From Actinokineospora baliensis (lineage in GTDB: Bacteria; Actinomycetota; Actinomycetes; Mycobacteriales; Pseudonocardiaceae), in NCBI RefSeq assembly GCF_016907695.1, contig NZ_JAFBCK010000001.1:4266001-4330000 (forward strand): a stretch of 64,000 nt of DNA, read 5' to 3'. Shown here one piece after another: positions 33,581 to 42,986 of this stretch. The stretch's first letter is position 1; each line of letters opens with the position of its first letter. Below the pieces are notes generated by a model. It saw nothing but the letters and a program-made list of their open reading frames with translations. It was not told the DNA's origin and ran no database searches. Made by a program: the position numbers and the translations under genes.

Positions 33581-36068
33581 CCAGTTGCTGCTTCCCCATG
33601 TGCATGAACTGGATCCGGAGCTGCTCGAGGAACACCTCCTTGTCGACGAGATCGCGGTCGCGCAGGACATTCGCCATGTGGTAGTCGAGCGACGCGGCCG
33701 TGGTGTTGTTGCCCATGCTGAGCCACTCCATCGCGTAGGCGCAGTCGGGCTGCGTTCGCCACAACCGGACGGTGGGTTCCCACAGCGCGGGGTCCATGTG
33801 CTCCGAGACGTGCCGAAGGCCGCCGAACAGCCTGGCCAGCGTCGCGAGGTTCGCCGAGTACACGGCGAGTTGGCGCACGTGGTCCACCTCTGTCGGCCGG
33901 TAGGCGTCGTACTGCGTGGAGTGCGTTCGGTTGTGGTACGCCCGGAGCAGTGTCAGCACGGTCCGCTCGACCTCGGCGCGGTTCTCAGCGCTCAAGAGTT
34001 GCTCGAAGCTCGCCAGGATGGTCGACCGCTGCGCGAGGAACTGGTGCGAGAGCAGGGCGAAGAGCATGGCGTCGTTCGGGTCGCCCCGGTTGTACTTGGC
34101 GACCTGGGCCGCTCTGGTCAACTCGTGCAGCAACTGCCGCGCGATGAGGAACTCGCCGAATGTCGCGTGCAGGAACTCGTAGGTGCGGGTTCGACGCTGG
34201 GTCAGCGCCTCGGCCGAGTGGATGAAGAAGAACTTGCCCAGCAGGCGTTCACCCGAGCGGCCGGAGTAGTCGGTCAGCGCGGTGAGGTCCGCAGTGAGGC
34301 CGTCCTCGCTGATGCTCTGCGTGCCCCGGTTGAACATGCCGAACGCCGCGATCGAGAGCCGTTCGAGTTGCGTGGCGACGGCGTCGTCCAGCGCTCCCGC
34401 CACCTTGTCCTTGCGGGCTTCCCGACGGGTGAAGTTGTCGAAGATGCGTTCGTACAGCGCGCTCTGGGACAACCCCCTGTCCAGGTTCGGGGTCGACGGG
34501 TCGGCCAGGTACAGCGCGACCATGAGCAGCAGCAGCGGCTGTTCGGCGAGGTGGTTCGGCAGGGTGCTCGGCTCGCGCACGCCCGGGTTGGTCGCCTGCC
34601 ACCTGGCGAGCCAGTCCCGCACCTGGTCCAGGTTGAACTCGGCGAGCCGGATCACCGTGGTGTCGGCCGGGGTGGCGACCCGATCGGCGACGACGGTGCG
34701 CGAGGTGACCAGTACCGCGACCGGCCGCTCCTGCTCGCGTTCGACCCGCTGGAACTCGCGGACCTCCCGCAGGTAGTTGGGGCGGTCGACGGCCTGGAGC
34801 AACTCGTCGAGGCCGTCGAGCAACACCACGCGCACCGTGTCGGCGCTCTGGTGCGCCAGCCGTGGCCACGACGTCCGCAGGTGCGTCGACTTGTCGAGCG
34901 CCTGCTGGATCTGGTCGATGATCGGTGCCGTCGCGTCCACGTTGCGCAGCGGGACGCGGACCACGGTGTAGTTCGAGGTCGGCAGCCGAGCGGCGATCAC
35001 CTTCGTGAGCAGGGACTTGCCCGCGCCGGGATGCCCAAGGACGAGCAGCGGCGTCCTCGTCGCGGTCGCCGAGGTGAGGTGTGCCGCCAGCATGACGTCC
35101 AAGTCGACCTTCCGCGGCTGGTCCTCCCACCTCTTGCCCTTCACCTGGTAGTGCGGGGTGACGAAACCGCGTTCCACGGTCGGGAAGACGACGTCGACGC
35201 CGTAGCGCTCCGCATCGGCGTCCAGGATGGGGTGCGACAACACGGCGCGGTTCGCCAGGTGCAGCGCGCGCAGGTCCTCGTTCAGCTCGGGGCCGCTGGT
35301 GGTGAGCGAGAGCAGGCTCTCCAGGCGGGACAGCGTCTCGGTGTGGGCAGCGAGGATGCCCCTCGTCGCCGCGTGCTCGTTGAGCGAGGACCACAGGGCG
35401 AACTCGGGGATGTCGGCGGCCAACTCCAGGAACCGGCTCTCGTACCGTGCCAGGACGTTCTCGATGAAGCTGGGTATCGCCAGGGTGAAGTCGGCCTTGA
35501 GCCGGGCGAGGACCTCGGCGGTTCGGCCCGTGGCCACGAAGAGCCACGACCGGACCGCGGGCAGGTTCTCGACGAAGCCGCGGGATGGCGCTGGGATCTG
35601 CGCCCGGTAGAGAGCATCCAGGGCCGACTCGGTCTGCGCGGCGATGGCGCCGGTGGCGATGTGGGTGCGATCCGCCTTGGTGATGGCGAGCCGTTTCACG
35701 GTCTTGGGTCCCAGTGTCTCCACCAGCACCTCGAGCAATGAGGACGCCACCAGCAGACTGTGGGCGGATTCGAGGAGGTCACGGCGCTCGCGGCCGCGCT
35801 TGTCGACGAAGCGGGCAGGCTTCAGCGCCGCCCGGAGCAGCTTGATCCCCTCGTTCTTCTGGTCGACCCAACCCCAAACGCAGGCGAGCACGGCAAGCGG
35901 GGCGAGCGGTGTGCCCAGTGCCGCCAAGCCCGCGACCACCCCCGAGCCGAGCACGGCGACACCGAGCGCCTTGTCCAGTTTGTCGACGAACCCGGGCGCG
36001 TCCCGGTCCAGGAGTCGCAGGGCCTCGGCGAAGGTCAGGTCCGGCTGTGGGCGCACCTCAGCGAACAT
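33447..36068 (-). CDS. NACHT-domain NTPase (STAND family; possible anti-phage protein)
   Basis: An 873-residue STAND NTPase. An N-terminal helical domain with a hydrophobic stretch (about residues 35-70, ending WGWVDQKNEG) resembles the NNH helical domains that precede NACHT in actinobacteria. Walker A GHPGAGKSLLTK is near residue 345 and Walker B VVLLDGLDELLQ near 415. The DGLDE form is the NACHT hallmark. A long C-terminal helical region follows (EFLHATFGEFLIARQLL) without obvious repeats. Bacterial NACHT proteins include anti-phage defence proteins. The last ~45 codons overlap the convergent DUF1992 gene and end in a Pro-rich tail. Confidence 0.85.
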   Translation of the reverse strand: MFAEVRPQPDLTFAEALRLLDRDAPGFVDKLDKALGVAVLGSGVVAGLAALGTPLAPLAVLACVWGWVDQKNEGIKLLRAALKPARFVDKRGRERRDLLESAHSLLVASSLLEVLVETLGPKTVKRLAITKADRTHIATGAIAAQTESALDALYRAQIPAPSRGFVENLPAVRSWLFVATGRTAEVLARLKADFTLAIPSFIENVLARYESRFLELAADIPEFALWSSLNEHAATRGILAAHTETLSRLESLLSLTTSGPELNEDLRALHLANRAVLSHPILDADAERYGVDVVFPTVERGFVTPHYQVKGKRWEDQPRKVDLDVMLAAHLTSATATRTPLLVLGHPGAGKSLLTKVIAARLPTSNYTVVRVPLRNVDATAPIIDQIQQALDKSTHLRTSWPRLAHQSADTVRVVLLDGLDELLQAVDRPNYLREVREFQRVEREQERPVAVLVTSRTVVADRVATPADTTVIRLAEFNLDQVRDWLARWQATNPGVREPSTLPNHLAEQPLLLLMVALYLADPSTPNLDRGLSQSALYERIFDNFTRREARKDKVAGALDDAVATQLERLSIAAFGMFNRGTQSISEDGLTADLTALTDYSGRSGERLLGKFFFIHSAEALTQRRTRTYEFLHATFGEFLIARQLLHELTRAAQVAKYNRGDPNDAMLFALLSHQFLAQRSTILASFEQLLSAENRAEVERTVLTLLRAYHNRTHSTQYDAYRPTEVDHVRQLAVYSANLATLARLFGGLRHVSEHMDPALWEPTVRLWRTQPDCAYAMEWLSMGNNTTAASLDYHMANVLRDRDLVDKEVFLEQLRIQFMHMGKQQLVREFVRFLDATSGASKLSAEQRQALRAWPGAKPPPHPPRPPGAL

Positions 36069-36081
36069 ACACCGTACGGCA

Positions 36082-37011
36082 TCAGCCGCGGAGGTCTCGG
36101 TACATCTGGGCGGCGGCGGGGTGGAGGGGGGCTGGGGCGGTGTCGATGAGGGAGCGGACGTCGAGGTATTGGGTGCCTAGGGCTTGTTGGGGGACGAGGG
36201 TGGTGGCTCGGTCGACCAGGACGCGGACTGTGGTGGCGATGGTGGGCGACGACAAGCCGGGGGAGGGGATGAGGAGGTTGGGGACGCCGATGGTCGTGAT
36301 GGGGGTGGGGTCTCGGTAGGTGTTGCCGGGGATGGTGACGTGGTCGTAGACGGGGCCGTAGTGGCTGCGGAGCGGGGCGATGTAAGAGGCGAGGTCTAGG
36401 AGGCGGATGCCGATGGCGTTGTCCAACTCCGACAGCGCGGGGGTGGGTAGGCCGCCGGACCAGAGGAGGGCTTGGACGCGGTTCTCGCGTAGTGCGGCGA
36501 CAGCGTCCGCGAGGGGGTGGTGGTCGATGATGACCCGGACTTCTGCAGCCTCTATGAGCCTGCCGCCGAAGAGGGCTGCGCCGGAACCAGACGCCCCTAG
36601 GGAGACATGGTGACCTGACAGGTCCGGCAGGGTGCGGATGGGGCTGTCGGCGCGGACGACGAGTTGCATGTAGTTCTCATAGACCCGCCCAAGCGCGGTC
36701 AGGTCTATAGGCGCGGTGAAGGGCTCGCTGCCGGATCGCGCCGCGGCCAAGGCATCCGCCAACGTCAAACCGAGCTCCGCCTCACCCGCCGCCACCCGCG
36801 AGAGGTTCATGACGCTCCCCAACGTCTCCACCACCTCCACCTGCCACTCAGGCTCAACCGCGCGCATCTCCCCGGCCAACAACCGCGCGAACTCGACGTA
36901 GAACCCGCCCGGCTCTCCGGCCGCGATCCGCACCCGCCCGGTCGGGCTGCTGTACGAGCACCCGGCCACTGCCAACGCGCCGAGTAAGAACCCGCGCCGT
37001 GATAGAGCCAT
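36082..37011 (-). CDS. TAXI-family solute-binding lipoprotein
   Basis: A 309-residue periplasmic-type binding protein. The N-terminus has Arg-Arg (LSRRGFLLGALAVAGC) with a lipobox LAVAGC, so it is a lipoprotein that may use the Tat route. The mature protein has TAXI-type segments (IAAGEPGGFYVEFARLLA, GEAELGLTLADA). TAXI proteins bind organic acids such as dicarboxylates or glutamate for TRAP transporters, but no TRAP permease gene is here. The start overlaps the histidine kinase stop (ATG 37011; GTG 37014 is also possible). It probably serves as ligand receptor for that kinase, as TctC-like proteins do. Confidence 0.88.
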   Translation of the reverse strand: MALSRRGFLLGALAVAGCSYSSPTGRVRIAAGEPGGFYVEFARLLAGEMRAVEPEWQVEVVETLGSVMNLSRVAAGEAELGLTLADALAAARSGSEPFTAPIDLTALGRVYENYMQLVVRADSPIRTLPDLSGHHVSLGASGSGAALFGGRLIEAAEVRVIIDHHPLADAVAALRENRVQALLWSGGLPTPALSELDNAIGIRLLDLASYIAPLRSHYGPVYDHVTIPGNTYRDPTPITTIGVPNLLIPSPGLSSPTIATTVRVLVDRATTLVPQQALGTQYLDVRSLIDTAPAPLHPAAAQMYRDLRG

Positions 37012-38354
37012 CACGCACCCCCAGGAAGCGAGACGGTCACTGCCAACCCGTGCGGCTCCGCGACGGCGATTCGCATCTCGCCGCCATACGCGGTCACCAG
37101 ACGATCAGCGATGGCCAGCCCAAGACCCGAGCCCGGCGCCGACCCTGGCGCGCGCCAGAACCGGTCCGTCAGCTTCGGCAGGTCCTCCGCGGCGACCCCC
37201 GGACCGTCGTCGGTCACCGCGACCACCCCCGGATCCCGCACCGACACGCGGACGGTCCCGCCGGGGGCGTACTTGATGGCGTTGTCCAGCAAGACGTCCA
37301 CCACCTGCGCGAGGTCCGACTCCGAGCAGCCCACCGCAACCGCTGCGATGTCCTCGACCACCGCCACCCCAGCCCGGTCGGCGGCTGACGCCCACGCGTC
37401 GACCCGCTCGCGGACCACAACCCCCGCGTCGCACCGCGCGTCCGACCCCACCGCCAACTCTGTCGCCGCCGTGTCCGCCGAAGCCAGCAGCAGCATCGAG
37501 TCCAGCAGCGACTCCAACCGGTCCAGCTCGGCGACCATCGACGCGTACGCCGGTTCCGCCGCCGACGACACCCTGCCCGCCAGGGAGTCCATCCGCAGCC
37601 GCAGCGCCGCCAGCGGGTTGCGCAGCTGGTGGGAGGTATCGGCCACCAGCGCCCGCTGCCGGTGCGCCGAGTCCGCCACCGCGTCGGACATGCGGTTGAA
37701 CGACTCGGCCAACCCGCGCAGCTCCGGCGGCCCCAGCACCGGTGACACGTGCGCCCCCGGCGACCCGCCGCCGACCGCGCGCACCCCCCGCTCCAGTTCC
37801 GCCACCGGCCGCAGCACCCACCTGGCCAGCAGCAGCGCCAGCGCCACGAACGCCAGCGCCGCGCTCACCACCCCGGTCAGCGCGATCGCCCACCGCGTCC
37901 CCACGTCCGCCGCCGCCTGGTCCACAGTGGACCGCAACGCGACCGCTCCGGTGACCCTGGTGCCGCTGCCTATAGGCCTGGCGAACAGCACCGCCCCCGA
38001 CGACCACGGCAGCACGGCCGGTGCTGCGGCCGCGGGCTGGTTGCGCAGCGCCGCGTCCAGCGCCGCCCGCACCGCGGGTTCGTCGGCGCGCATACCGGTC
38101 TCCAACACCGGCGTTCGGCGCGCGTCGATCACCACGACGGCGTCGCCGTAGAGCTCGACGTGCGCGCGGACCTCGGCGACCAGCCGGTCACCGCCGACCG
38201 AGGCCAGTTCGGCGAACCGGTCCAGGTCGGCGGTGCGGCTGAGCGCGAACCGCTGGGTCCGCTCGGCGGAGGTGCTGTGCAGCAGCGGACCGGCGAACCC
38301 GGCCAGCGCCGCCAGCGACAACCCCAGCAGCACCAGCAGCAGGCGCCCGCGCAC
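37011..38354 (-). CDS. Sensor histidine kinase (TctE-like)
   Basis: A 447-residue membrane kinase: an N-terminal helix (RGRLLLVLLGLSLAALAG), an extracytoplasmic sensor of ~120 residues, a second helix, a HAMP region, the phosphoacceptor His in DTSHQLRNPLAALR, and ATPase boxes DNAIKYAPG, DDGPGV and GSGLGLAI. The GTG at 38354, immediately after the regulator stop, was preferred over ATG 38384, which would overlap the regulator gene. It pairs with the next regulator. Confidence 0.9.
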   Translation of the reverse strand: MRGRLLLVLLGLSLAALAGFAGPLLHSTSAERTQRFALSRTADLDRFAELASVGGDRLVAEVRAHVELYGDAVVVIDARRTPVLETGMRADEPAVRAALDAALRNQPAAAAPAVLPWSSGAVLFARPIGSGTRVTGAVALRSTVDQAAADVGTRWAIALTGVVSAALAFVALALLLARWVLRPVAELERGVRAVGGGSPGAHVSPVLGPPELRGLAESFNRMSDAVADSAHRQRALVADTSHQLRNPLAALRLRMDSLAGRVSSAAEPAYASMVAELDRLESLLDSMLLLASADTAATELAVGSDARCDAGVVVRERVDAWASAADRAGVAVVEDIAAVAVGCSESDLAQVVDVLLDNAIKYAPGGTVRVSVRDPGVVAVTDDGPGVAAEDLPKLTDRFWRAPGSAPGSGLGLAIADRLVTAYGGEMRIAVAEPHGLAVTVSLPGGA

Positions 38355-38355
38355 G

Positions 38356-39015
38356 TCAGTCGCCCAGGCGGAAGCCGAAGCCACGGATGGTGCGCACCAG
38401 CTCCGGCCGCCCCAGCTTCGCCCGCAGCGCCGCCAGGTGCACGTCCAGCGACCGCGACACCGCCAGGTACGCGTCGCCCCACACCTCGTCGAGCAGTTGC
38501 TGCCTGCTCACCGCGGTCCCCGGGTGCCTGGCCAGCGCGGCGAGCACCTCGAACTCCAGGTTGGTCAGGCCGACCGCCTCGCCAGCCACCGTGACCCGCC
38601 TGGCGTTGAGGTCCACCGCGACGTCGTCGATCTCCACCACCGCGGGACGCACGCCCTCGGCCGCCAGCGCCCGCCTGGTCACCGCCTCGATCCTGGCCAG
38701 CAGCTCGATCAGCCGCACCGGCTTGACCAGGTAGTCGTCGGCGCCCAGCCGCAGCCCGCGCACCACCGTGCGCTCGTCGCCGTGCGCGGTCATCACCACC
38801 ACCGGGGTCGAGGCGAGCTTGCGGAGCTTGCGCAGCACCTCCAGGCCGGGGATGTCCGGCAGCCCCAGGTCGAGCAGCACCACGTCGGCGTCGCGGTGCC
38901 GGATCAGCGCGTCGGCGCCCCGGGTGACCCGCTCGACGGGGTGCCCGTGGGTGGTCAGCACGTCGTGCACGGCCGCCGCCACCCCGTCGTCGTCCTCGAC
39001 CAGCAGCACGCGCAT
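38356..39015 (-). CDS. OmpR-family response regulator (TctD-like)
   Basis: A 219-residue regulator with a receiver domain (acidic pocket VEDDD, phosphoacceptor Asp in VVLLDLGLPD, Thr in VVMTAHG, Lys in DYLVKPV) and a winged-helix output domain (LTNLEFEVLAALARHPG to LRAKLGRPELVRTIRGFGFRL). It starts 2 nt after the transporter gene and is co-transcribed with its kinase. It probably controls uptake of the organic acid bound by the TAXI lipoprotein. Confidence 0.93.
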   Translation of the reverse strand: MRVLLVEDDDGVAAAVHDVLTTHGHPVERVTRGADALIRHRDADVVLLDLGLPDIPGLEVLRKLRKLASTPVVVMTAHGDERTVVRGLRLGADDYLVKPVRLIELLARIEAVTRRALAAEGVRPAVVEIDDVAVDLNARRVTVAGEAVGLTNLEFEVLAALARHPGTAVSRQQLLDEVWGDAYLAVSRSLDVHLAALRAKLGRPELVRTIRGFGFRLGD

Positions 39016-39017
39016 CG

Positions 39018-40304
39018 TCAGTCCCGGTCCTCGAGCGGCGAGTCGGTGGACGTTTCCCCCATCACCGCGTAGACCACGAGGGAAACCAACACACATCCCG
39101 CCACATAGTAGAAGAACACCGACTCGTGCCCGGCTTGCTTGAGCCACAGGGCGACGTATTCAGCCGTTCCGCCGAAGATCGCCACGGTGAGCGCGTAGGG
39201 CAGGCCAACACCGAGGGCGCGGACCCGCGTGGGGAACAGTTCCGCCTTCACCACCGCGTTGATGGACGTGTACCCGGTGACGATGACGAGAGCGCCCACC
39301 ATCAGCAAGAACGCGGGCACGGCCGAGTTGGTCTTGGCCAGGGCGGTCAGCAGAGGCACCGTCAACAGCGTCCCCAGCACGCCGAAGCCCAGCAGCAGCG
39401 GCCTACGACCGATCCGGTCCGACAGCGCCCCGGCGATCGGCTGCAGCACCACAAACACCACCAACGCCAAGAAGTTGATCCAGGCGACCGTGGCCTTGTC
39501 GATGTGACTGGTGTTCACCATGAACTTCTGCAGGTAGGTCGTGTACGTGTAGAAGGCGACCGTGCCGCCCAGCGTCAGGCCGACCACCAGCAGCAGCGAT
39601 CGGGGGTGCTTCAGGAGCGCCTTAAGCGTTCCCCGAGTCTCGTTGGACCGCTCGGCCTCGAAGCTGGGGGACTCGTCCATCGTGCGCCGCAGGTACATGA
39701 CGACAAGAGCCCCGAGCGCCCCGACCGCGAACGCGATCCGCCAACCCCAGGAGTCCATCTGCGCGGGCGTCAACACGTTCTGCAGCACGATCTGCAGCGC
39801 CAACGCGGTGAGCTGACCCGCAGTGAGCGTGACGTACTGGAAGCTGGAGAAGAACCCGCGCCGACCACTCGCGGCCATCTCCGAGAGGTAGGTCGCCGAG
39901 GTCGCGTACTCGCCGCCGACAGACAGCCCTTGGAGTAGCCGTGCCAACACCAGCACCACCGGTGCCGCCACGCCTATAGACGCGTACCCGGGGGTAAGAG
40001 CGATCATCAACGACCCGAAGGCCATCAACGTCACCGACAACGTCAACGCCCTCCGGCGGCCGAACCTGTCGGCGAACCGCCCCAGCAGCCACCCCCCGAT
40101 CGGCCGCATCAAGAACCCCACCGCGAACACTGCCGCCGTGTTCAGCCACTGCGCGGTCTGGTCGCCCTTGGGGAAGAACGTCGCCGCGAAGTAGATGGAG
40201 AACGCCGTGTAGGCGTACCAGTCGTACCACTCGATCAGATTGCCGATGGACCCCTTGGCGATGTTGGCCACCACTCGCCGATCGGCCCGCTCCTTGACTG
40301 CCAT
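39018..40304 (-). CDS. MFS transporter, metabolite:H+ symporter (MHS) family
   Basis: A 428-residue transporter with twelve hydrophobic segments and MHS hallmarks: GNLIEWYDWYAY near the N-terminus, GRFADRFGRRRAL in loop 2-3 and RLLQGLSVGGEYATSATYL in helix 5. MHS members such as KgtP and ProP take up 2-oxoglutarate, citrate, proline or similar. ATG 40304 has GGGAGG upstream. It heads an operon with the two-component system and the TAXI protein, so a carboxylic acid substrate is likely. Confidence 0.92.
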   Translation of the reverse strand: MAVKERADRRVVANIAKGSIGNLIEWYDWYAYTAFSIYFAATFFPKGDQTAQWLNTAAVFAVGFLMRPIGGWLLGRFADRFGRRRALTLSVTLMAFGSLMIALTPGYASIGVAAPVVLVLARLLQGLSVGGEYATSATYLSEMAASGRRGFFSSFQYVTLTAGQLTALALQIVLQNVLTPAQMDSWGWRIAFAVGALGALVVMYLRRTMDESPSFEAERSNETRGTLKALLKHPRSLLLVVGLTLGGTVAFYTYTTYLQKFMVNTSHIDKATVAWINFLALVVFVVLQPIAGALSDRIGRRPLLLGFGVLGTLLTVPLLTALAKTNSAVPAFLLMVGALVIVTGYTSINAVVKAELFPTRVRALGVGLPYALTVAIFGGTAEYVALWLKQAGHESVFFYYVAGCVLVSLVVYAVMGETSTDSPLEDRD

Positions 40305-40405
40305 GTCCCCTCCCGTGGATCCCGTGATCGGGACCACAGTGCGGTGCGTAGTCGGACGGCGACAAGCGGAGGCCCGGCAACCTTACAGACTCTTAGGGGA
40401 AGCGG

Positions 40406-42916
40406 CTAAGAGGAGCGGGCGGCCAGCCGTTGCGCAACTCCCATGCGGGACTTGACGCCCAGCTTGGTGAACACACGCGCGAGGTGCCCTTCGACCGTCT
40501 TGCGGCTGAGGAACAGCCGGGTCGCCACCTCGCGGTTGGTCAACCCGGACGCCACGAGTTCGGCGACCTCGAGCTCGCGGCCGGACAACGCCTCCACCGT
40601 CCCGTGTGGACGACGTGGTCGGGGCGCGCGGGCTCCCAGCCGCGTCTCGGTGAACCTGACCCGAGCCGACAGCCACGTCGCGCCGCAGGCGAGGTAGCCC
40701 TCCTTCGCCTGACCCAACTCGGCCCGCGCCGCGGTGAGATCACCCTCGGCCGCGAGGTGCTCGGCCAGCAACTCCCTGGCGCGAGCCCGCCGCACCGGGC
40801 TACCGGTGATGGCGCGGGCGGCCTCGTCCCGCGCGGCGGTCGACCGTCCCAGCGCCGCGAAGACGTACGACTGGGCGAAATGCCCGATCACGCTCGACCC
40901 CCGCACGGCTTCCTCGGCGAACCCGGCGGCTTCCTCGGCCCTGCCGAGCCCGACCATCGCGATCGCCAGGTGCCCCGCCCACGTGCCCCTGGCCTGCCCG
41001 CTGGCCCGGGAGAGGTCGGTGCCCACCGAGGCCGTGATGTGGCCGACGCAGGCGGTGAAATCGCCCATCGCCAGGTGGGCCTCGGCGACCGTCAACCCCG
41101 CGATCTCCGCCCACCACGGCGACCTCGGTGATGGCGCCGCCGCCAGCGCGTCTTCCGGACCGTTCTGCCACAGGATCGCGGGCAACTCCACCGCTGACGC
41201 CAGCGCCGCCAACTCCACGCTGCCCATGGCCACGGCGACGGCGTGCGCCTCCCGGCAGCTGACGCGGACCTGGTCGAGGTGACCGGAACGCAGCGCCAAA
41301 CCCGCCTCGACCGCCAGGAGTTCGGGCAAACTCGACCGGCGACCCGTGGCCCGAGCGATGTCCACGCCACGCTGGACGTGCCTGGCCGCCTCGGCGGTCC
41401 GGTCCAGTGCGAGCTCAACCCAGGCCAACCCGGCGAGGTGGTCGCCGACAGCGGCATCCGGCAGCCCGTCCACCAGCCGAACAGCGGGCCACGCGGCATA
41501 CGCGCTCGTCTCACCCGCCCGGACCGAGCCGAGCGCGAGCAACACGTGCCCTGCGACTTCATCGCCCTCCGCGATGGCATGTCGGGCATGCCCGACGCAC
41601 CCCGCGGGATCTCCCAGCAGTAGCGCCACCGCGGCTCGTTCCGCCGCGACCCCTGCCGTGCCTGCCCTGGCCAAGAGCGCCTCAGCCTCGGTGTAGCGAC
41701 CTAGGAGACGCTCGGTTCGTGCGCATGCCCGCACGACCTCTGGGCCAGACTGTCCATTGGCTAGAGACGTGTGCAGTACGTCCCTGGCGCGTAGGAGGTT
41801 GCCGCCGAGCCCTAAGGCGCGCCCCAGTAGCGGCAGCAACTGGTCGCCTGTGCCGTAGGGGAGGACCTGAATGGCGCGGTCCACCCACGCCGCTGCGGTG
41901 GTAGGCGCTGAGTCGAGTACGACCTCCGCCGCGCTCGCCAACGTCCGGGCTGCCTCAGCATCGCCGTAAGAGGCCGCGCGGGCCGCGTGGAACGCTTGCA
42001 GCGGTAGGGGGCCGCCCTTGAGGCGTAGGTACTCACCGGCTCGCCTATGGGCCCTTGTCCGCCAAGTGACACCAGCGGACTGGTACGCGGCCGCGCGGAC
42101 CAACGGGTGCCGGAACGCGATCCGCGAGCCGTGCGCGCGCACCAACCCACTCGCCACAAGGTCGTCCAGAGCGCGAAGCACGACCGCCTCCGGTAGGCCC
42201 GCCACCCGAACCACCACGTCCACATCGGCAGGGGCGCCTGAGGCGGCCACCGCGTACGCGACTTCTCGTCGCACCTCGTCTAACGCGAGGACCTCGCTGG
42301 CTGCCACCGCGAGCACGCCATCCGGCAGCGGTGTCTCGCCGATCCCGCGCGGGTCGATGGCTAAGAGGACTGCCTCAGGCGAGTGTCCTGTCAGTGCCGA
42401 AAGGTAGAGGGGGTTGCCGCCGCTCGCAGCGACCAACTGGGCGCACATGTGCCTCGGCGTACCGGGCAGCAGGGCCGCCACGTCGGCGGCATCGAGCGGT
42501 CCCGGGGACAACCGGGTCACCTGCCACGGCGACCGGGCCAACGCGGCGGGCAGCCAATGGCACCCGTCGCGGTAGGCCACCGCGACCAGCACCGGCCCCG
42601 GCGACGGCGCCCGCAGCAGCGTTTCCAGCCATTCCGCCCATTTCACCGCGTGCGCGTCGTCAATCACCAGCACCGACGGACAATGCTCGGAGATCCGTTC
42701 GCTCGGCGGTCGAGACACCGCCGCGAATCGCACGTCGACCCCGAGGGAATCGGCCCGCTCGGCGAGTTCGGCCAGCAGCCGGGTTTTCCCGGTGCCCGGC
42801 TCCCCGTGCACCGCCACCACTACCGCCTGGCCCGTGACCAGCGCGTCCAGTGACCGCTGGAGTGCGGAAAGTTCCCGTTCGCGACCGACGAGGGGTTCGC
42901 GAGCGGGTCTTCCCAT
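40406..42916 (-). CDS. LuxR-family LAL regulator (ATP-binding, large)
   Basis: An 836-residue regulator with an N-terminal AAA/STAND ATPase (LVGRERELSAL, Walker A HGEPGTGKTRLL, Walker B SVLVIDDAH), a long helical TPR-like middle, and a C-terminal LuxR helix-turn-helix (LSGRELEVAELVASGLTNREVATRLFLSRKTVEGHL). LAL proteins are typical pathway activators of actinomycete antibiotic clusters. It follows a condensation-domain gene by 70 nt on the same strand, which hints that it controls the nearby biosynthetic genes. ATG 42916 was chosen because LVGRERE should be close to the N-terminus. Confidence 0.9.
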   Translation of the reverse strand: MGRPAREPLVGRERELSALQRSLDALVTGQAVVVAVHGEPGTGKTRLLAELAERADSLGVDVRFAAVSRPPSERISEHCPSVLVIDDAHAVKWAEWLETLLRAPSPGPVLVAVAYRDGCHWLPAALARSPWQVTRLSPGPLDAADVAALLPGTPRHMCAQLVAASGGNPLYLSALTGHSPEAVLLAIDPRGIGETPLPDGVLAVAASEVLALDEVRREVAYAVAASGAPADVDVVVRVAGLPEAVVLRALDDLVASGLVRAHGSRIAFRHPLVRAAAYQSAGVTWRTRAHRRAGEYLRLKGGPLPLQAFHAARAASYGDAEAARTLASAAEVVLDSAPTTAAAWVDRAIQVLPYGTGDQLLPLLGRALGLGGNLLRARDVLHTSLANGQSGPEVVRACARTERLLGRYTEAEALLARAGTAGVAAERAAVALLLGDPAGCVGHARHAIAEGDEVAGHVLLALGSVRAGETSAYAAWPAVRLVDGLPDAAVGDHLAGLAWVELALDRTAEAARHVQRGVDIARATGRRSSLPELLAVEAGLALRSGHLDQVRVSCREAHAVAVAMGSVELAALASAVELPAILWQNGPEDALAAAPSPRSPWWAEIAGLTVAEAHLAMGDFTACVGHITASVGTDLSRASGQARGTWAGHLAIAMVGLGRAEEAAGFAEEAVRGSSVIGHFAQSYVFAALGRSTAARDEAARAITGSPVRRARARELLAEHLAAEGDLTAARAELGQAKEGYLACGATWLSARVRFTETRLGARAPRPRRPHGTVEALSGRELEVAELVASGLTNREVATRLFLSRKTVEGHLARVFTKLGVKSRMGVAQRLAARSS

Positions 42917-42986
42917 CCGCCACCCCCAGAATCGCCAAACGACCGGTGGAATCACCGGTGTCGATTGTCGATCTTAGGTTACCCGG

